This document shows, piece by piece, positions 10,428 to 18,693 of a stretch of 64,000 bases of DNA (positions are counted from its first letter, which is position 1; every line of letters begins with the position of its first letter). Below the pieces are notes generated by a model. The model searched no databases and was not told where the DNA came from. It saw nothing but the letters and a program-made list of their open reading frames with translations. The DNA lies in contig NZ_CP087599.1 of the NCBI RefSeq assembly GCF_020990385.1, forward strand, positions 372,001-436,000, read 5' to 3'. This stretch comes from Paracoccus sp. MA (GTDB lineage: Bacteria; Pseudomonadota; Alphaproteobacteria; Rhodobacterales; Rhodobacteraceae). The position numbers were made by a program, and so were the translations under genes.

Positions 10428-11623
10428 AGCAGGCCCTCCTTGCGCAGTTGGCGGTGATGGCTAGGCCAGGTCTTGCGGATCAGCAGCTCGACCTCGCGCC
10501 CGACCGCGTCCAGATAGGCGCGGCAACGCTTGTGGGTCTCGGTCCGCGTCGCCGGGCCGGTCAGCTCATAGACGGTCATCAGGTTGGCGGTGGCATTGTC
10601 GATTTCTGCCGAATCCTTCAGCGAGGCGTTCAGCATGTCCTGCGGAAAGACGGCATCCATCATGCGCTTGATCGCCTGATGGGCCGATTTCTGGTCGTTC
10701 ATCTTCGAGGTCAGGATCTTCACGAAGCTGTATTCCCTGGCCCCGCCGTGACGCGCCAGCTCGACCAGGGTGGATTCCATCATCTTCAGGAAATGCGCGG
10801 TCGAGGCGAAGTCGATATTGTTCGGCGGCGCCGGGATCAGCAGCGCATTGGCCGCCCGCAGCACCGACAGCGACAGCATGCCAAGCGCCGGCGGCGGATC
10901 CAGCAGGATGATGTCGAACTGATCGGCGATCGAGGCCACGCCTTCGCGCAGCCGGTCCAGAATGAAGGCCGGATCCCGCGCCATGCGGGCGGCAAACTCA
11001 TATTCGGCGTCGTAAAGGCCCAGATTCGCCGGAATCAGCGCGATGCCGGGCCAATAGGTCGCCCGCAGCGCGTAATGCAGCGTCCGGGGGCCGCCATGCT
11101 GGAGGAACGGATAAAGCGTATCCTCGTCCTCATCGACATCCACATCGGGGTTGAGGCCGAAGACAGCCGTGGTCGAGGCCTGCGAGTCGCAATCGACGAC
11201 ACAGACCCGATAGCCCTTGAGCGCGAAATATTGCGCCAGATGCACCACGAGGGTGGATTTCCCGACCCCACCCTTGAAGTTCTGCACCGCCATGACCAGC
11301 GGCGGGTCTTCGGGCGCGCGATGCGGCAGCGTGCCGAAGACCTCGCGCATCCGGTTCACTTCGGCCAGAGTGTACCCGTTGCGGCGATTGGTGGTCGCAT
11401 CCTTCACGGGTTCGGGCAGCCGGCCATCGGCTTCGGCGTCGCGGATCGCCTTTTCCGAGCGACCGACCATTTCGGCCGCGGTTCGGACATTGAACAGCAG
11501 CTCCAGCTGCTTACGGGTGCCGGGCGCGAAGACGCGTTCGCGCAGGCGTTCGATGACGGTCGAGGCGCGGCGGCTAAGCACCGCGAGCTCTTCCAGGGTG
11601 ACGGGAGGAAAGGCTGGGGTCAT
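10424..11623 (-). CDS. parA: ParA-family partition ATPase
   Basis: Walker-type ATPase of 399 residues that moves plasmid-ParB complexes over the nucleoid. An N-terminal winged-helix/MerR-like DNA-binding part (MVGRSEKAIRDAEADGRLP, then NGYTLAEVNRMREVFG) precedes the ATPase core with the deviant Walker A NFKGGVGKST, then VVDCDSQAST and the Walker B-like IILLDPPPALG. The DNA-binding N-terminus marks the type Ia class, in which ParA represses its own operon. ATG at 11623; the ribosome-binding site is weak (AAAGATAG). It is divergent from rep across the origin. The GCGCCAAC/GTTGGCGC inverted repeat upstream is a candidate operator. Confidence 0.9.
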   Translation of the reverse strand: MTPAFPPVTLEELAVLSRRASTVIERLRERVFAPGTRKQLELLFNVRTAAEMVGRSEKAIRDAEADGRLPEPVKDATTNRRNGYTLAEVNRMREVFGTLPHRAPEDPPLVMAVQNFKGGVGKSTLVVHLAQYFALKGYRVCVVDCDSQASTTAVFGLNPDVDVDEDEDTLYPFLQHGGPRTLHYALRATYWPGIALIPANLGLYDAEYEFAARMARDPAFILDRLREGVASIADQFDIILLDPPPALGMLSLSVLRAANALLIPAPPNNIDFASTAHFLKMMESTLVELARHGGAREYSFVKILTSKMNDQKSAHQAIKRMMDAVFPQDMLNASLKDSAEIDNATANLMTVYELTGPATRTETHKRCRAYLDAVGREVELLIRKTWPSHHRQLRKEGLL

Positions 11624-11664
11624 GGCTATCTTTTCTGCTCGTTTTCGTCACTATGTCCAAAACG

Positions 11665-11723
11665 GCGCCAACCGTAAAGTTCGGATTTATGGGCTTTGCA
11701 GGTGAAAAAGCGGAAGTTGGCGC
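11665..11723. promoter_or_regulatory. Inverted repeat upstream of parA
   Basis: GCGCCAAC (11665-11672) and its exact complement GTTGGCGC (11716-11723), 43 nt apart, lie 42-100 nt upstream of the parA start. A ParA self-repression operator is plausible from the position. No promoter was assigned with confidence. Confidence 0.35.
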
Positions 11724-11843
11724 GGCTGCGTCCAGGCACCGGAAATTCCCTTATCTCTGGCCGGGTGACGCTGCTTTTCAGGCTGCAATCATCCCGATTT
11801 GTAAGGGTTGCGCCGTTCGCTGGCAGATTGCTCCCATGAATCC

Positions 11844-11852
11844 TGTGGATAA
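11844..11852 (-). other. DnaA box
   Basis: TGTGGATAA, a perfect match on the minus strand to the DnaA consensus TTATCCACA, placed between the inverted iteron and the main iteron array. Confidence 0.65.
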
Positions 11853-11936
11853 ACAACCATCCGCTTCATTCTGATTCTTGGATTCTAGATTCGGGTGCGC
11901 CATCCACCTGAAAAGACGGAAAGAATTCCTCCAACG

Positions 11937-12040
11937 CTTACGGATCGGGACGATTCCCCCTACCTTACGGGATGGCTGGCCTTACGGATCGGGCAGCCTG
12001 TCCTTACATGCCGGGTGCGGTCCAAACCTTACGAATCGGG
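11937..12040 (+). repeat. Iteron array, consensus CTTACGNATCGGG
   Basis: Five same-orientation copies begin at 11937, 11964, 11981, 12003 and 12028: CTTACGGATCGGG, CTTACGGGATGG, CTTACGGATCGGG, CTTACATGCCGGG and CTTACGAATCGGG. Spacings are 27, 17, 22 and 25 nt. Copies 1, 3 and 5 are near-identical; 2 and 4 are degenerate. These are the likely Rep-binding sites. Confidence 0.7.
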
Positions 12041-12214
12041 TGGAGTCGGCGGCAGGAAAAAACGCCCGGAATTTCCCAGCGAAAGCAAGGGGCTGCGAAT
12101 CACCTTTTCGGACTGGTTCCCGCCGTTGCTTACATTTTGGGTGCAACGTTCGCTGCTCGCTTGAAAACTTACATTTCATCCGATACAAAAGTAAGAACGG
12201 CAGGGTAGGGGAAC

Positions 12215-13237
12215 ATGGCCGAGTCGGCGATTCGAACAGTAGAGGCGCGTCCGAATGCGGACAGTCTGATCAAGCCGGGAGAGCTTGTCGATCTGATCGA
12301 GGTCACGCCGCTGACCCTGAACGACCGGCGAATCTATAACCAGCTGCTGGAGAATGCTTGGGATGCCATCGACAAGCCGGTGACGCATGTCATCGCCAAG
12401 TCGACCTTGCGGGGCAGCCATAATTCCAATGATCGCGTGGGGGAAAGCCTGGAACGGCTCATGTCGGCCATCGTGAAGGTTGCCGTGATCTGGGACGGGG
12501 AACCGGCTATCGAGCGGGTGCAGCTGCTGGGCGGCAACCTGGAAAGCGGCCGGGCCGACGGGCTGCTAGAATACGAGATCCCCGCGCGTCTGCGCAAGAT
12601 CATCCGCAACAGCCAGGTATTTGCCCGGCTTCAACGCGAGGTGATGTTCGCCCTGTCGTCGAAATACGCGCTCACGCTTTACGAGATGGTGCAGAAGCGC
12701 GGCAACCTGCGCTGGAAGGCTTCGGAACGGTTCACGCTCGAGGCCTTGCGCGGGATCATGGGGGTCCCAAAAGGTAAGCTTTCGTCCTGGTCGAACCTGA
12801 AACTGCGCGCGATCGACCCTGCCGTGGCCGAGGTGAACGCGCTTTCGGACTACATGGTCGAGATCTCGCCGATCAAGACCGGCCGGGCCGTGACCCATGT
12901 CGAGATGCGCTGGTGGCGCAAGGATGGCGATGCCAGCGGCGCGGCCGACCGGGCGCTGCAGTTTTCCAAGGTCGGCCGGCGCGTAAAGGCCGAGGGCCGC
13001 ACCGAGCAGGTGTCGGCGGGGCAGGCGCCCCGCCCGCGCCCCGCCTGGCTGCAATCGCGCGGCCCGGCCCTGCAGACCGCGACCTATGAGACGGCGCGCC
13101 TGCGCCATCCCGGCTACGACATCTATTTCGTGGAGGGGGAATGGAGGAGTTGGAGCGCGGGAAAGGAGCCGGCCAAGGACCCGGACCGCGCCTTCCTGGC
13201 CTTCTTCCGCAGCTATGCCGAGAAGAACCCGCTTTAG
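12215..13237 (+). CDS. rep: Rep_3-like plasmid replication initiator
   Basis: Initiator protein of 340 residues. The layout is that of the Rep_3/RepB superfamily, with two winged-helix domains: first half LTLNDRRIYNQLLENAW through EYEIPARLRKIIRNS, second half SSKYALTLYEMVQKRG with FTLEALRGIMGVPKGKLSSW, followed by the family's MVEISPIKTGRAVTHVEM strand. The proline-rich tail after about residue 260 is specific to this protein. ATG 12215 follows AGGGG. It sits downstream of iterons and a DnaA box and is divergent from parAB, so this replicon can probably replicate on its own. The exact compatibility group cannot be told by eye. Confidence 0.82.
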   Translation: MAESAIRTVEARPNADSLIKPGELVDLIEVTPLTLNDRRIYNQLLENAWDAIDKPVTHVIAKSTLRGSHNSNDRVGESLERLMSAIVKVAVIWDGEPAIERVQLLGGNLESGRADGLLEYEIPARLRKIIRNSQVFARLQREVMFALSSKYALTLYEMVQKRGNLRWKASERFTLEALRGIMGVPKGKLSSWSNLKLRAIDPAVAEVNALSDYMVEISPIKTGRAVTHVEMRWWRKDGDASGAADRALQFSKVGRRVKAEGRTEQVSAGQAPRPRPAWLQSRGPALQTATYETARLRHPGYDIYFVEGEWRSWSAGKEPAKDPDRAFLAFFRSYAEKNPL

Positions 13238-13260
13238 GAAATTGCCAATTGGCAATTTCC
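13237..13260. repeat. parS-like palindrome, copy 2 (perfect)
   Basis: A perfect 24-bp palindrome, arm GGAAATTGCCAA followed directly by its complement, beginning on the last base of the rep stop codon. It differs from the copy at 9425 only in the two central bases. The two copies bracket the parB-parA-ori-rep block about 3.8 kb apart. Confidence 0.6.
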
Positions 13261-13353
13261 ACGGCGCCGCTTGCGATAGCCCCAGCCCGTCGCGCCCAAG
13301 CCATGACCGGTTCGTTCAATGCCTCCGGCAGAAAGCCCGGTGAAGCGCGCCGA

Positions 13354-13809
13354 TCAGTTCGGCGGCAGGATAGTCATTCCGGCCGCGGCGGCGCTCGCCA
13401 GTATGGCAGGCAGGTCGGGTTCTTTCGGAGCCGGCAGGCCGATGAAATCCTCGGGCAGTGCCTCACCGATACTGGTGAAGAATTGCTGATGCATGCGGCC
13501 CGGTGCGTTCAGGATCAGCAAGCGTGCCGGTGCGGTCCCGACCGCCTTGAAGGCGTGAACAGCGCCGTCCGGGATCGGCACGAAATCCCCGCTGCGGGCC
13601 AGGCGCTCTTTCCCGTCGATCAGGAATGCGACCTCTCCGTCGAGGATATAGAAAGCCTCGGTTTCGCCGGCGTGGTGGTTGGGCGGTGCTCCGGCCCCGA
13701 CCGGAACGATGCATTCTACCAGGCAATATTTGCCCTGCACCTCGTCGGGGAAAGCGTGAAACGACATGAGGATATTGAGAACATTGTATTTCCGCGCCGT
13801 GCTGGTCAT
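13354..13809 (-). CDS. Cupin-domain protein
   Basis: Single-domain cupin of 151 residues. Both cupin motifs are readable: NHHAGETEAFYILDG with the H-H-E metal ligands and GDFVPIPDGAVHAF with the last histidine. The rest of the fold follows, so it is a metal-binding small beta-barrel; the substrate is unknown. ATG at 13809 has AGGA 9 nt upstream; an in-frame TTG at 13818 is less likely because it abuts that site. It is divergent from a TetR-type gene 73 nt away, which probably controls it. A detoxifying enzyme or ligand sensor is possible. Confidence 0.75.
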   Translation of the reverse strand: MTSTARKYNVLNILMSFHAFPDEVQGKYCLVECIVPVGAGAPPNHHAGETEAFYILDGEVAFLIDGKERLARSGDFVPIPDGAVHAFKAVGTAPARLLILNAPGRMHQQFFTSIGEALPEDFIGLPAPKEPDLPAILASAAAAGMTILPPN

Positions 13810-13836
13810 GGCTGACAATCCTAGTTGAGCCGAGTC

Positions 13837-13878
13837 GGTATTGATGATACCAGAGTCTCATAATAAGACAACGGTATC
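13837..13878. promoter_or_regulatory. Operator candidates in the cupin/TetR divergent promoter
   Basis: GGTAT-TGATG-ATACC (13837-13851) is a perfect 5-bp-arm inverted repeat, and a further GGTATC half-site lies at 13873-13878 just before the regulator's start. The location between the divergent genes suits autoregulation by the TetR-like protein. Confidence 0.4.
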
Positions 13879-13882
13879 GATA

Positions 13883-14491
13883 ATGACGACCGCAAAGGGC
13901 CGCACGGCCCAGAAACAACGCACCCGCCGCGCCATCCTCGAGGGCGCGCGCCAGCTGATGCGCGAGGGGCGGCCGGTCACGGTGACGGCCGCCGCCGCCT
14001 TGCACGGCATTTCGAAGGCGACGGCCTACCGCTATTTCTCGGACCCGGCGATGCTGGCGGCCGAGGCGGGGCTGGACGTGGCGGTCGAGCCCTATGAGCA
14101 GATCGTGTCGGGCGCTGGCGATCTGCGGCAAAGGCTCAAGGCAATCAGCCTTTATATCTTCGACCTTTCGGTCAGCCACGAGGCCGGGTTTCGCCGCTTT
14201 GTCGGCTTGACGCTGGCGGCCTGGACGCCCGACCCGAAGGCGGGGTCGCCGCAGATGCGCGGCGCCCGCCGGGTGGCGCTGTATGAGCAGGCCTTGCAAG
14301 AGGACGGCGGCGGGCTGGCGCCGGCTCGGGCCCAGGCGCTGGTCCGGGCGCTGTCGCTGGCGACCGGCACCGAGGCGATGATCGCGCTTTACGATATCGT
14401 CGGCGCCGATCCCGTCACGGCGCGGCGGACGGTCGGGGATGTCGCAGATGCTATCCTCGACCGCTATCTGGGGCCCAGCCCGCCGGCCTAG
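13883..14491 (+). CDS. TetR-like transcriptional regulator
   Basis: 202-residue one-domain regulator. The N-terminal helix-turn-helix reads VTVTAAAALHGISKATAYRYF, typical of TetR-like proteins; the rest is an all-helical ligand domain (LRQRLKAISLYIFDLSVSHEAGFRRF). ATG 13883 (MTTAKGRTAQKQRTRR) is preferred over an in-frame ATT/ATG extension at 13841 because conservation normally starts with the basic KQRTRRAIL segment; no strong ribosome-binding site is present. It is divergent from the cupin gene and likely its regulator. The ligand is unknown. Confidence 0.75.
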   Translation: MTTAKGRTAQKQRTRRAILEGARQLMREGRPVTVTAAAALHGISKATAYRYFSDPAMLAAEAGLDVAVEPYEQIVSGAGDLRQRLKAISLYIFDLSVSHEAGFRRFVGLTLAAWTPDPKAGSPQMRGARRVALYEQALQEDGGGLAPARAQALVRALSLATGTEAMIALYDIVGADPVTARRTVGDVADAILDRYLGPSPPA

Positions 14492-14517
14492 GAGCGGCGG
14501 GGCATGGGGAAAGGGGG

Positions 14518-14760
14518 CGAGGCCGGCGCTTCGGCCTCCACGTGACCCCGGCCGGGCAGGCCGTGCGCGATCGCGCCGACCTGATGCCCAACCGCGCGCT
14601 GGCGGCGATGTTCCGGCCGCTTTCGCCGGACAAGGTGCGGGCCTTCATCGCCACCATGGACAAGCGGGCCGACCGGCTGGACGGCCCGGAATATGCGCAG
14701 CGCATCGCCGGGAGCTTCGACAACCACGATTTCGGCAGCGGTGACGAGGCAGCCCGATGC
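14518..14760 (+). pseudogene. Remnant of a MarR-like regulator (C-terminal part)
   Basis: The frame reads RRFGLHVTPAGQAVRDRA, the wing and following helix of a MarR-family protein (the usual D-R-R-x-x-x-L-T-P-x-G pattern), then MFRPLSPDKVRAFIATMDKRADRL, typical of the MarR C-terminal dimer helix. The recognition helix and N-terminus are absent and no ribosome-binding site or start fits. The frame stays open into the antisense of the next gene. I read it as a decayed or truncated gene; a chance open frame is possible. Confidence 0.4.
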
Positions 14761-14772
14761 GGGGCAGGGGCC

Positions 14773-16041
14773 TCATGCCCCCTGCAGCGCCGCCTGAAGC
14801 CGGATCGCCGCCAGCCCGGCGGCGATGGCCAGCCCGCTGGCCACGATCACCACGGTGCCGATCCTCCGGCCGCCGACCAGCGCGGCCATCGTCGCCTTCG
14901 AGGCGGTGTTGACCCCGACCGCCACCAGGATCGCCTGTGCCGCCGTGGCGATGGCCAGATCGCCGCCGCCCAGCCGCGCCATCGAGATCGACACCGCATC
15001 CACATCGCCGATCCCCGAGATCGCGGCGACGATCAGCACCCCGACATCGCCGTATTGCCGGCGCAGGATCTCGGCGGCCAGAAGCACCGCGGAGATGAAA
15101 CCGGCGATCTTCAGCGCCGTCCCCACCGCCAGCGGATTGTTGATCGGCAGCGCCGGGCCGTGCTGCGCCCGGCTCTGCCGCAGCAGCAGCGCGGCGGCGC
15201 AGGCCATGACCAGCGCCGCCGCGGCCAGCGGCAGGGCCAGATGCGGCAGCAGCGCCCGGTTCAGCCCGACGGCCACCGCCCCGACGCGGAGCAGCATCAC
15301 GATGCCGGAAATCAGCACCCCCGCGCCCAGCAGCCGGGCGGCGCCCGGCTCGGCCCTGCCCAGCCGGGCGAAGGCCAGCGTGGTCGCGGTGGATGAGGCC
15401 AGCCCTCCGGCCGCCGCCATCACCACGATTCCCAGCCGGTCGCCGAAGGCCCTGACGGCGAGATAGCCGGCAAAGGAGATCCCCGCGATCAGGATGGCCA
15501 GCAGCCAGATCTCGCGCAGGTTCACCGCATCCCAGGGGTCGAGGCTGCGATCGGGGATCACCGGCAGCAGCAGGAAGGACATCGCCGCCAGCGTCAGGAT
15601 CGCCCGGATCTCGGCCCAGCTCAGCGCCGCGACCCAGCGGTGCAGGTGCTCGCGCGCCGCCAGCAGCAGCGTCATCGCCACGGCGGCGGCGATGGCGGGG
15701 ATCAGCGGCCCGGTCACGGCCAGCGCCCCCAGCAGGAACACCAGCATCCCCGCCACCGCCGAGGTGGCGCTGACATCCTGGTCAAGCCGCGATTCCAGCC
15801 ATTGGAAGGCGGCAAAGACCAGCGCGAAGCCGCAGAACACGATGCCGATGACCAGGCCGCCGAATTCCAGCGCCAGCACGCCGGTGGCGCCGCCGGTCAG
15901 TCCGGCCAGCGCAAAGGTCCGCAGGCCGGCGGCGCGCTGGTGGTCGCGCTCGGCCCGGGTGCGCCAGCCGCGCTCCAGTCCGACCAGCAGGCCGATGGCC
16001 AGCGACACGGCAAGACGGCTAAGAACCTGATCCTGTTGCAT
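14773..16041 (-). CDS. MgtC/DUF4010-family membrane protein
   Basis: Inner-membrane protein of 422 residues. The N-terminal MgtC/SapB-like domain reads RLAVSLAIGLLVGLERGWRT, with the conserved GLERG, then about four helices. A DUF4010 half follows, with the repeated glycine/serine-rich helices GGLASSTATTLAFARLG and AAISGIGDVDAVSISMARLG. About a dozen membrane segments are expected. The function of MgtC-DUF4010 fusions is not settled; roles in magnesium or membrane-potential stress are proposed for MgtC relatives. Start MQQDQVLSR at 16041; the ribosome-binding site is weak. It stands alone, divergent from the phosphohexomutase gene. Confidence 0.8.
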   Translation of the reverse strand: MQQDQVLSRLAVSLAIGLLVGLERGWRTRAERDHQRAAGLRTFALAGLTGGATGVLALEFGGLVIGIVFCGFALVFAAFQWLESRLDQDVSATSAVAGMLVFLLGALAVTGPLIPAIAAAVAMTLLLAAREHLHRWVAALSWAEIRAILTLAAMSFLLLPVIPDRSLDPWDAVNLREIWLLAILIAGISFAGYLAVRAFGDRLGIVVMAAAGGLASSTATTLAFARLGRAEPGAARLLGAGVLISGIVMLLRVGAVAVGLNRALLPHLALPLAAAALVMACAAALLLRQSRAQHGPALPINNPLAVGTALKIAGFISAVLLAAEILRRQYGDVGVLIVAAISGIGDVDAVSISMARLGGGDLAIATAAQAILVAVGVNTASKATMAALVGGRRIGTVVIVASGLAIAAGLAAIRLQAALQGA

Positions 16042-16194
16042 CGCCGCATTCTGCCACCGCCTTCGGCGGCTGGCCAGCGCCGCGAAGGACCGGCATGATC
16101 GCCGCGGCGCGGCATGGGAATTTCGCCACGCCGGCACTGGACGAATGCCTTGCCGCGCCTGCATGATCACCTTTCCAAACAGCGAGCTTCGACC

Positions 16195-17691
16195 ATGACC
16201 GAGACAGGACCCTTCACCGTCAGCGATCTCATCGAGGAAAGCGGCGTCGCCTTCGGCACCAGCGGCGCGCGCGGTCTGGTCACCGCCATGACGGACCGGG
16301 TGGCCTATGGCTATACGCAGGGCTTCCTGCGCTACCTGCGCGAGATCGGCGAATTCGCCCCGGGGGCCGAGGTCGCGCTGGCGGGCGACCTGCGCCCCTC
16401 GACCCCGCGCATCCTGCGGGCCTGCGCCCAGGCCATCCGCGACGCGGGCGGGCAGGTGGCGTTCTGCGGGCATGTGCCGACCCCGGCGCTGGCGCATCAT
16501 GCCTTCGCGCGGCACATGCCCTCGCTGATGGTCACCGGCAGCCACATCCCCGACGACCGCAACGGCATCAAGTTCCACCGCGCCCGGGCCGAGGTGCTGA
16601 AGCCCGACGAGGCCGGCATCGCCCGGCAGGCGCTGGTGCTGGACCCGGCCCGTTTCGGCCCCGACGGCGGTCTGGCGGATGCCGCGCCGCTGCCCGAGCC
16701 GCGCGACATCGAACAGGACTACCTGCGCCGCTATCTCGACTTCTTCGGCCCGGATGCGCTTTCGGGGCTGGTGCTGGGGCTCTACCAGCATTCCGCTGTC
16801 GGCCGCGACCTGCTGGCCCGCATCCTGCGCGCGCTTGGCGCCGAGGTGCTGCCGCTGGGCCGCTCGGATCGCTTCATCCCTGTCGATACCGAGGCGCTGC
16901 GGCCCGAGGATGTCGCACTGGCGCGGGGCTGGGCGGCCGAGCACCGGCTGGACGCCATCATCTCGACCGACGGCGATTCCGACCGGCCGCTTCTGGCCGA
17001 TCACCGGGGCGAATGGCTGCGCGGCGATATCCTGGGCCTGCTTTGCGCCCGCGAACTGGGCGCCGAATGCGTGGTCACGCCGGTCAGCAGCAACACCGCG
17101 CTGGAGCTGAGCGGCGCCTTCGCCCGCACCATCCGCACCCGCATCGGCTCGCCCTATGTCATCGCCGCCATGGAGGAGGCGGCGCGCGAGACCCTCGGTC
17201 CCGTCTGCGGCTACGAGGCGAATGGCGGCTTCCTGCTGGGCAGCGAGATCCGGCGCGAGGGGCCGCGGCTCGCCGCCCTGCCGACGCGCGATGCGGTGCT
17301 GCCGGTGGTCGCCGTGCTGGCCGCGGCCCGCACCCGGCCGCTGGCCGAGCTTTGCGCCGGGCTGCCGCAGCGGGCGACCTTCAGCGAGCGGCTGAAGGAT
17401 TTCCCGACCAGCCGGTCCAGGGCGATCCTGGCCTGGCTGAGCTCGGGCGACGAGGCCGAGCGGAGCGCGCGGATCGAGGCGCAATTCCCCTTTGCCGGCC
17501 GGTTGCAGCGGATCGACCAGACCGACGGGCTGCGGATGGGATTCGCAAGCGGCGCGATCATCCACCTGCGCCCCTCGGGCAATGCGCCGGAACTGCGCTG
17601 CTATACCGAGGCCGAGACCGAGGACCGCGCCCGCGCCCTGAACGCCGAGGCGCTGGAGCGCATCCCCCGGATTCCCGTCCCCGCCGCCTGA
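16195..17691 (+). CDS. Phosphomannomutase/phosphoglucomutase-family enzyme
   Basis: Alpha-D-phosphohexomutase of 498 residues that moves a phosphate between C1 and C6 of a hexose. Four-domain signature: active-site serine in MVTGSHIPDDRNGIKF (usually TASHNP, here TGSHIP), metal loop DGDSDRP, sugar-recognition loop GYEANGG, and phosphate-binding loop RPSGNAPELR. The reading TGSHIP and the DGDSD loop are variants seen in some proteobacterial members. ATG 16195 (MTETGPFTV) starts where homology to the family begins. No exopolysaccharide genes are adjacent, so the sugar (mannose, glucose or glucosamine) cannot be decided. Confidence 0.85.
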   Translation: MTETGPFTVSDLIEESGVAFGTSGARGLVTAMTDRVAYGYTQGFLRYLREIGEFAPGAEVALAGDLRPSTPRILRACAQAIRDAGGQVAFCGHVPTPALAHHAFARHMPSLMVTGSHIPDDRNGIKFHRARAEVLKPDEAGIARQALVLDPARFGPDGGLADAAPLPEPRDIEQDYLRRYLDFFGPDALSGLVLGLYQHSAVGRDLLARILRALGAEVLPLGRSDRFIPVDTEALRPEDVALARGWAAEHRLDAIISTDGDSDRPLLADHRGEWLRGDILGLLCARELGAECVVTPVSSNTALELSGAFARTIRTRIGSPYVIAAMEEAARETLGPVCGYEANGGFLLGSEIRREGPRLAALPTRDAVLPVVAVLAAARTRPLAELCAGLPQRATFSERLKDFPTSRSRAILAWLSSGDEAERSARIEAQFPFAGRLQRIDQTDGLRMGFASGAIIHLRPSGNAPELRCYTEAETEDRARALNAEALERIPRIPVPAA

Positions 17692-17759
17692 ATCCCGCGG
17701 GCAGAGGCTTGCCGGGCTTGCGCGCCGAAGCCGAACGCTGCGACGATCCGGTCGTGCCG

Positions 17760-17804
17760 GGCCCCTGCCTGCCGGGGCAAGGCGCTCCCGCTGCGGCAGG
17801 GGCC
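17760..17804. repeat. Inverted repeat between mutase and isomerase genes
   Basis: GGCCCCTGCC (17760-17769) and its complement GGCAGGGGCC (17795-17804) with a 25-nt loop, 69 nt after the mutase stop. It may terminate or bind a regulator; no U-tract is present. Confidence 0.3.
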
Positions 17805-17898
17805 GGGGCATGAAACGAGCCTGTCGGCGCGGGGCTGTTGACAGCCGCCGCGGCCGGTGGATTGCTGCGCCGGGCAGGCGCGGCGCAAGGAGAAATGG

Positions 17899-18669
17899 AT
17901 GACACGGTTTTCGGCGAATCTGGGCCTTCTCTGGGCCGACCTGCCCTTGCCGCAGGCGATCCGTGCGGCGCATCGCGCCGGGTTCGACGCGGTCGAATGC
18001 CACTGGCCGCAGGAGGTGCCGCCCGCACAGGTCGCCGCGGCTTTGGCCGAGACCGGCCTGCCGATGCTGGGCCTGAACACCCGCCGCGGCCGCCCGGGCG
18101 AGAACGGCCTTGCCGCCCTGCCGGGCCGCGAGGCCGAGGCCCGGGCCGAGATCGAGCGCACGCTGGACTATGCCGCCGCCATCGGCTGCGGCGCGGTGCA
18201 TGTCATGGCGGGAAATGCCGAGGGCGACGCGGCGCAGCAGGTTTTCCTGGCCAATCTCGACCATGCCTGCCGGCTGGCGCGGCCGCAGGGCATTACCGTC
18301 CTGATCGAGCCGCTGAACCGCCGCGACGCGCCCGGCTATTTCCTGACCGGCTCGGACCAGGCGGCGCGGATCATCGAGGCGGCCGGGCACGACAACCTGC
18401 GGCTGATGTTCGACTGCTACCACCTGCAGATCATGGAGGGCGACATCTCGCGCCGGCTGCGGGCGCATCGCGACATCCTGGGCCATGTGCAGATCGCTTC
18501 GGTCCCCGACCGCGGCTCTCCGGATCACGGCGAGCTCGACTACCGCCATGTCTGCGCGGTGCTGGAGGATCTGGGCTGGACGCGGCCCCTTGGCGCCGAA
18601 TACCGGCCGGAAGGGCCGACCGAGCCGACGCTGGCGTGGCTTCACCGGCGCCGGCTGGTCCGGCCATAG
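17899..18669 (+). CDS. hyi: Hydroxypyruvate isomerase-like TIM-barrel protein
   Basis: 256-residue xylose-isomerase-like TIM barrel of the Hyi/OtnI type, which interconverts hydroxypyruvate and tartronate semialdehyde (or a related 2-hydroxy-3-oxo acid). Visible landmarks: AGFDAVECHWP near residue 30, GCGAVHVMAGN, the metal and proton-relay strand ITVLIEPLNRRDAPGYFL, then LMFDCYHLQIMEGD and GAEYRPEGPT with the C-terminal glutamate. ATG 17899 follows AAGGAG. It is convergent with napC 24 nt away. No glyoxylate carboligase gene is adjacent, so the pathway is not clear from context. Confidence 0.85.
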   Translation: MTRFSANLGLLWADLPLPQAIRAAHRAGFDAVECHWPQEVPPAQVAAALAETGLPMLGLNTRRGRPGENGLAALPGREAEARAEIERTLDYAAAIGCGAVHVMAGNAEGDAAQQVFLANLDHACRLARPQGITVLIEPLNRRDAPGYFLTGSDQAARIIEAAGHDNLRLMFDCYHLQIMEGDISRRLRAHRDILGHVQIASVPDRGSPDHGELDYRHVCAVLEDLGWTRPLGAEYRPEGPTEPTLAWLHRRRLVRP

Positions 18670-18693
18670 CGCCCGGTCCCGGCTCGGGGCCGG

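Larger units (their letters stand above)
11793..12214. other. Candidate replication origin (oriV)
   Basis: The parA-rep intergenic region holds iteron-like repeats, a perfect DnaA box and AT-richer stretches, the usual content of a Rep_3-type theta origin. One inverted iteron (complement reads CTTACAAATCGGG, 11793-11805) lies left of the DnaA box and the direct iterons lie right of it. Degenerate copies CTTACATTTTGGG (12129) and CTTACATTTCATC (12168) run into the rep promoter, where initiator binding would repress rep. Confidence 0.65.

Noticed and set aside
9450..13237. repABC-type replicon
   Set aside because: There is no repC and no GTT-N10-AAC parS; the initiator is a separate, divergent Rep_3-like gene with iterons.
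16042..18645. Upstream continuation of the MgtC-like reading frame on the minus strand
   Set aside because: Only the part from 16041 down to 14773 has membrane-protein character; the rest is the antisense of the mutase and isomerase genes.
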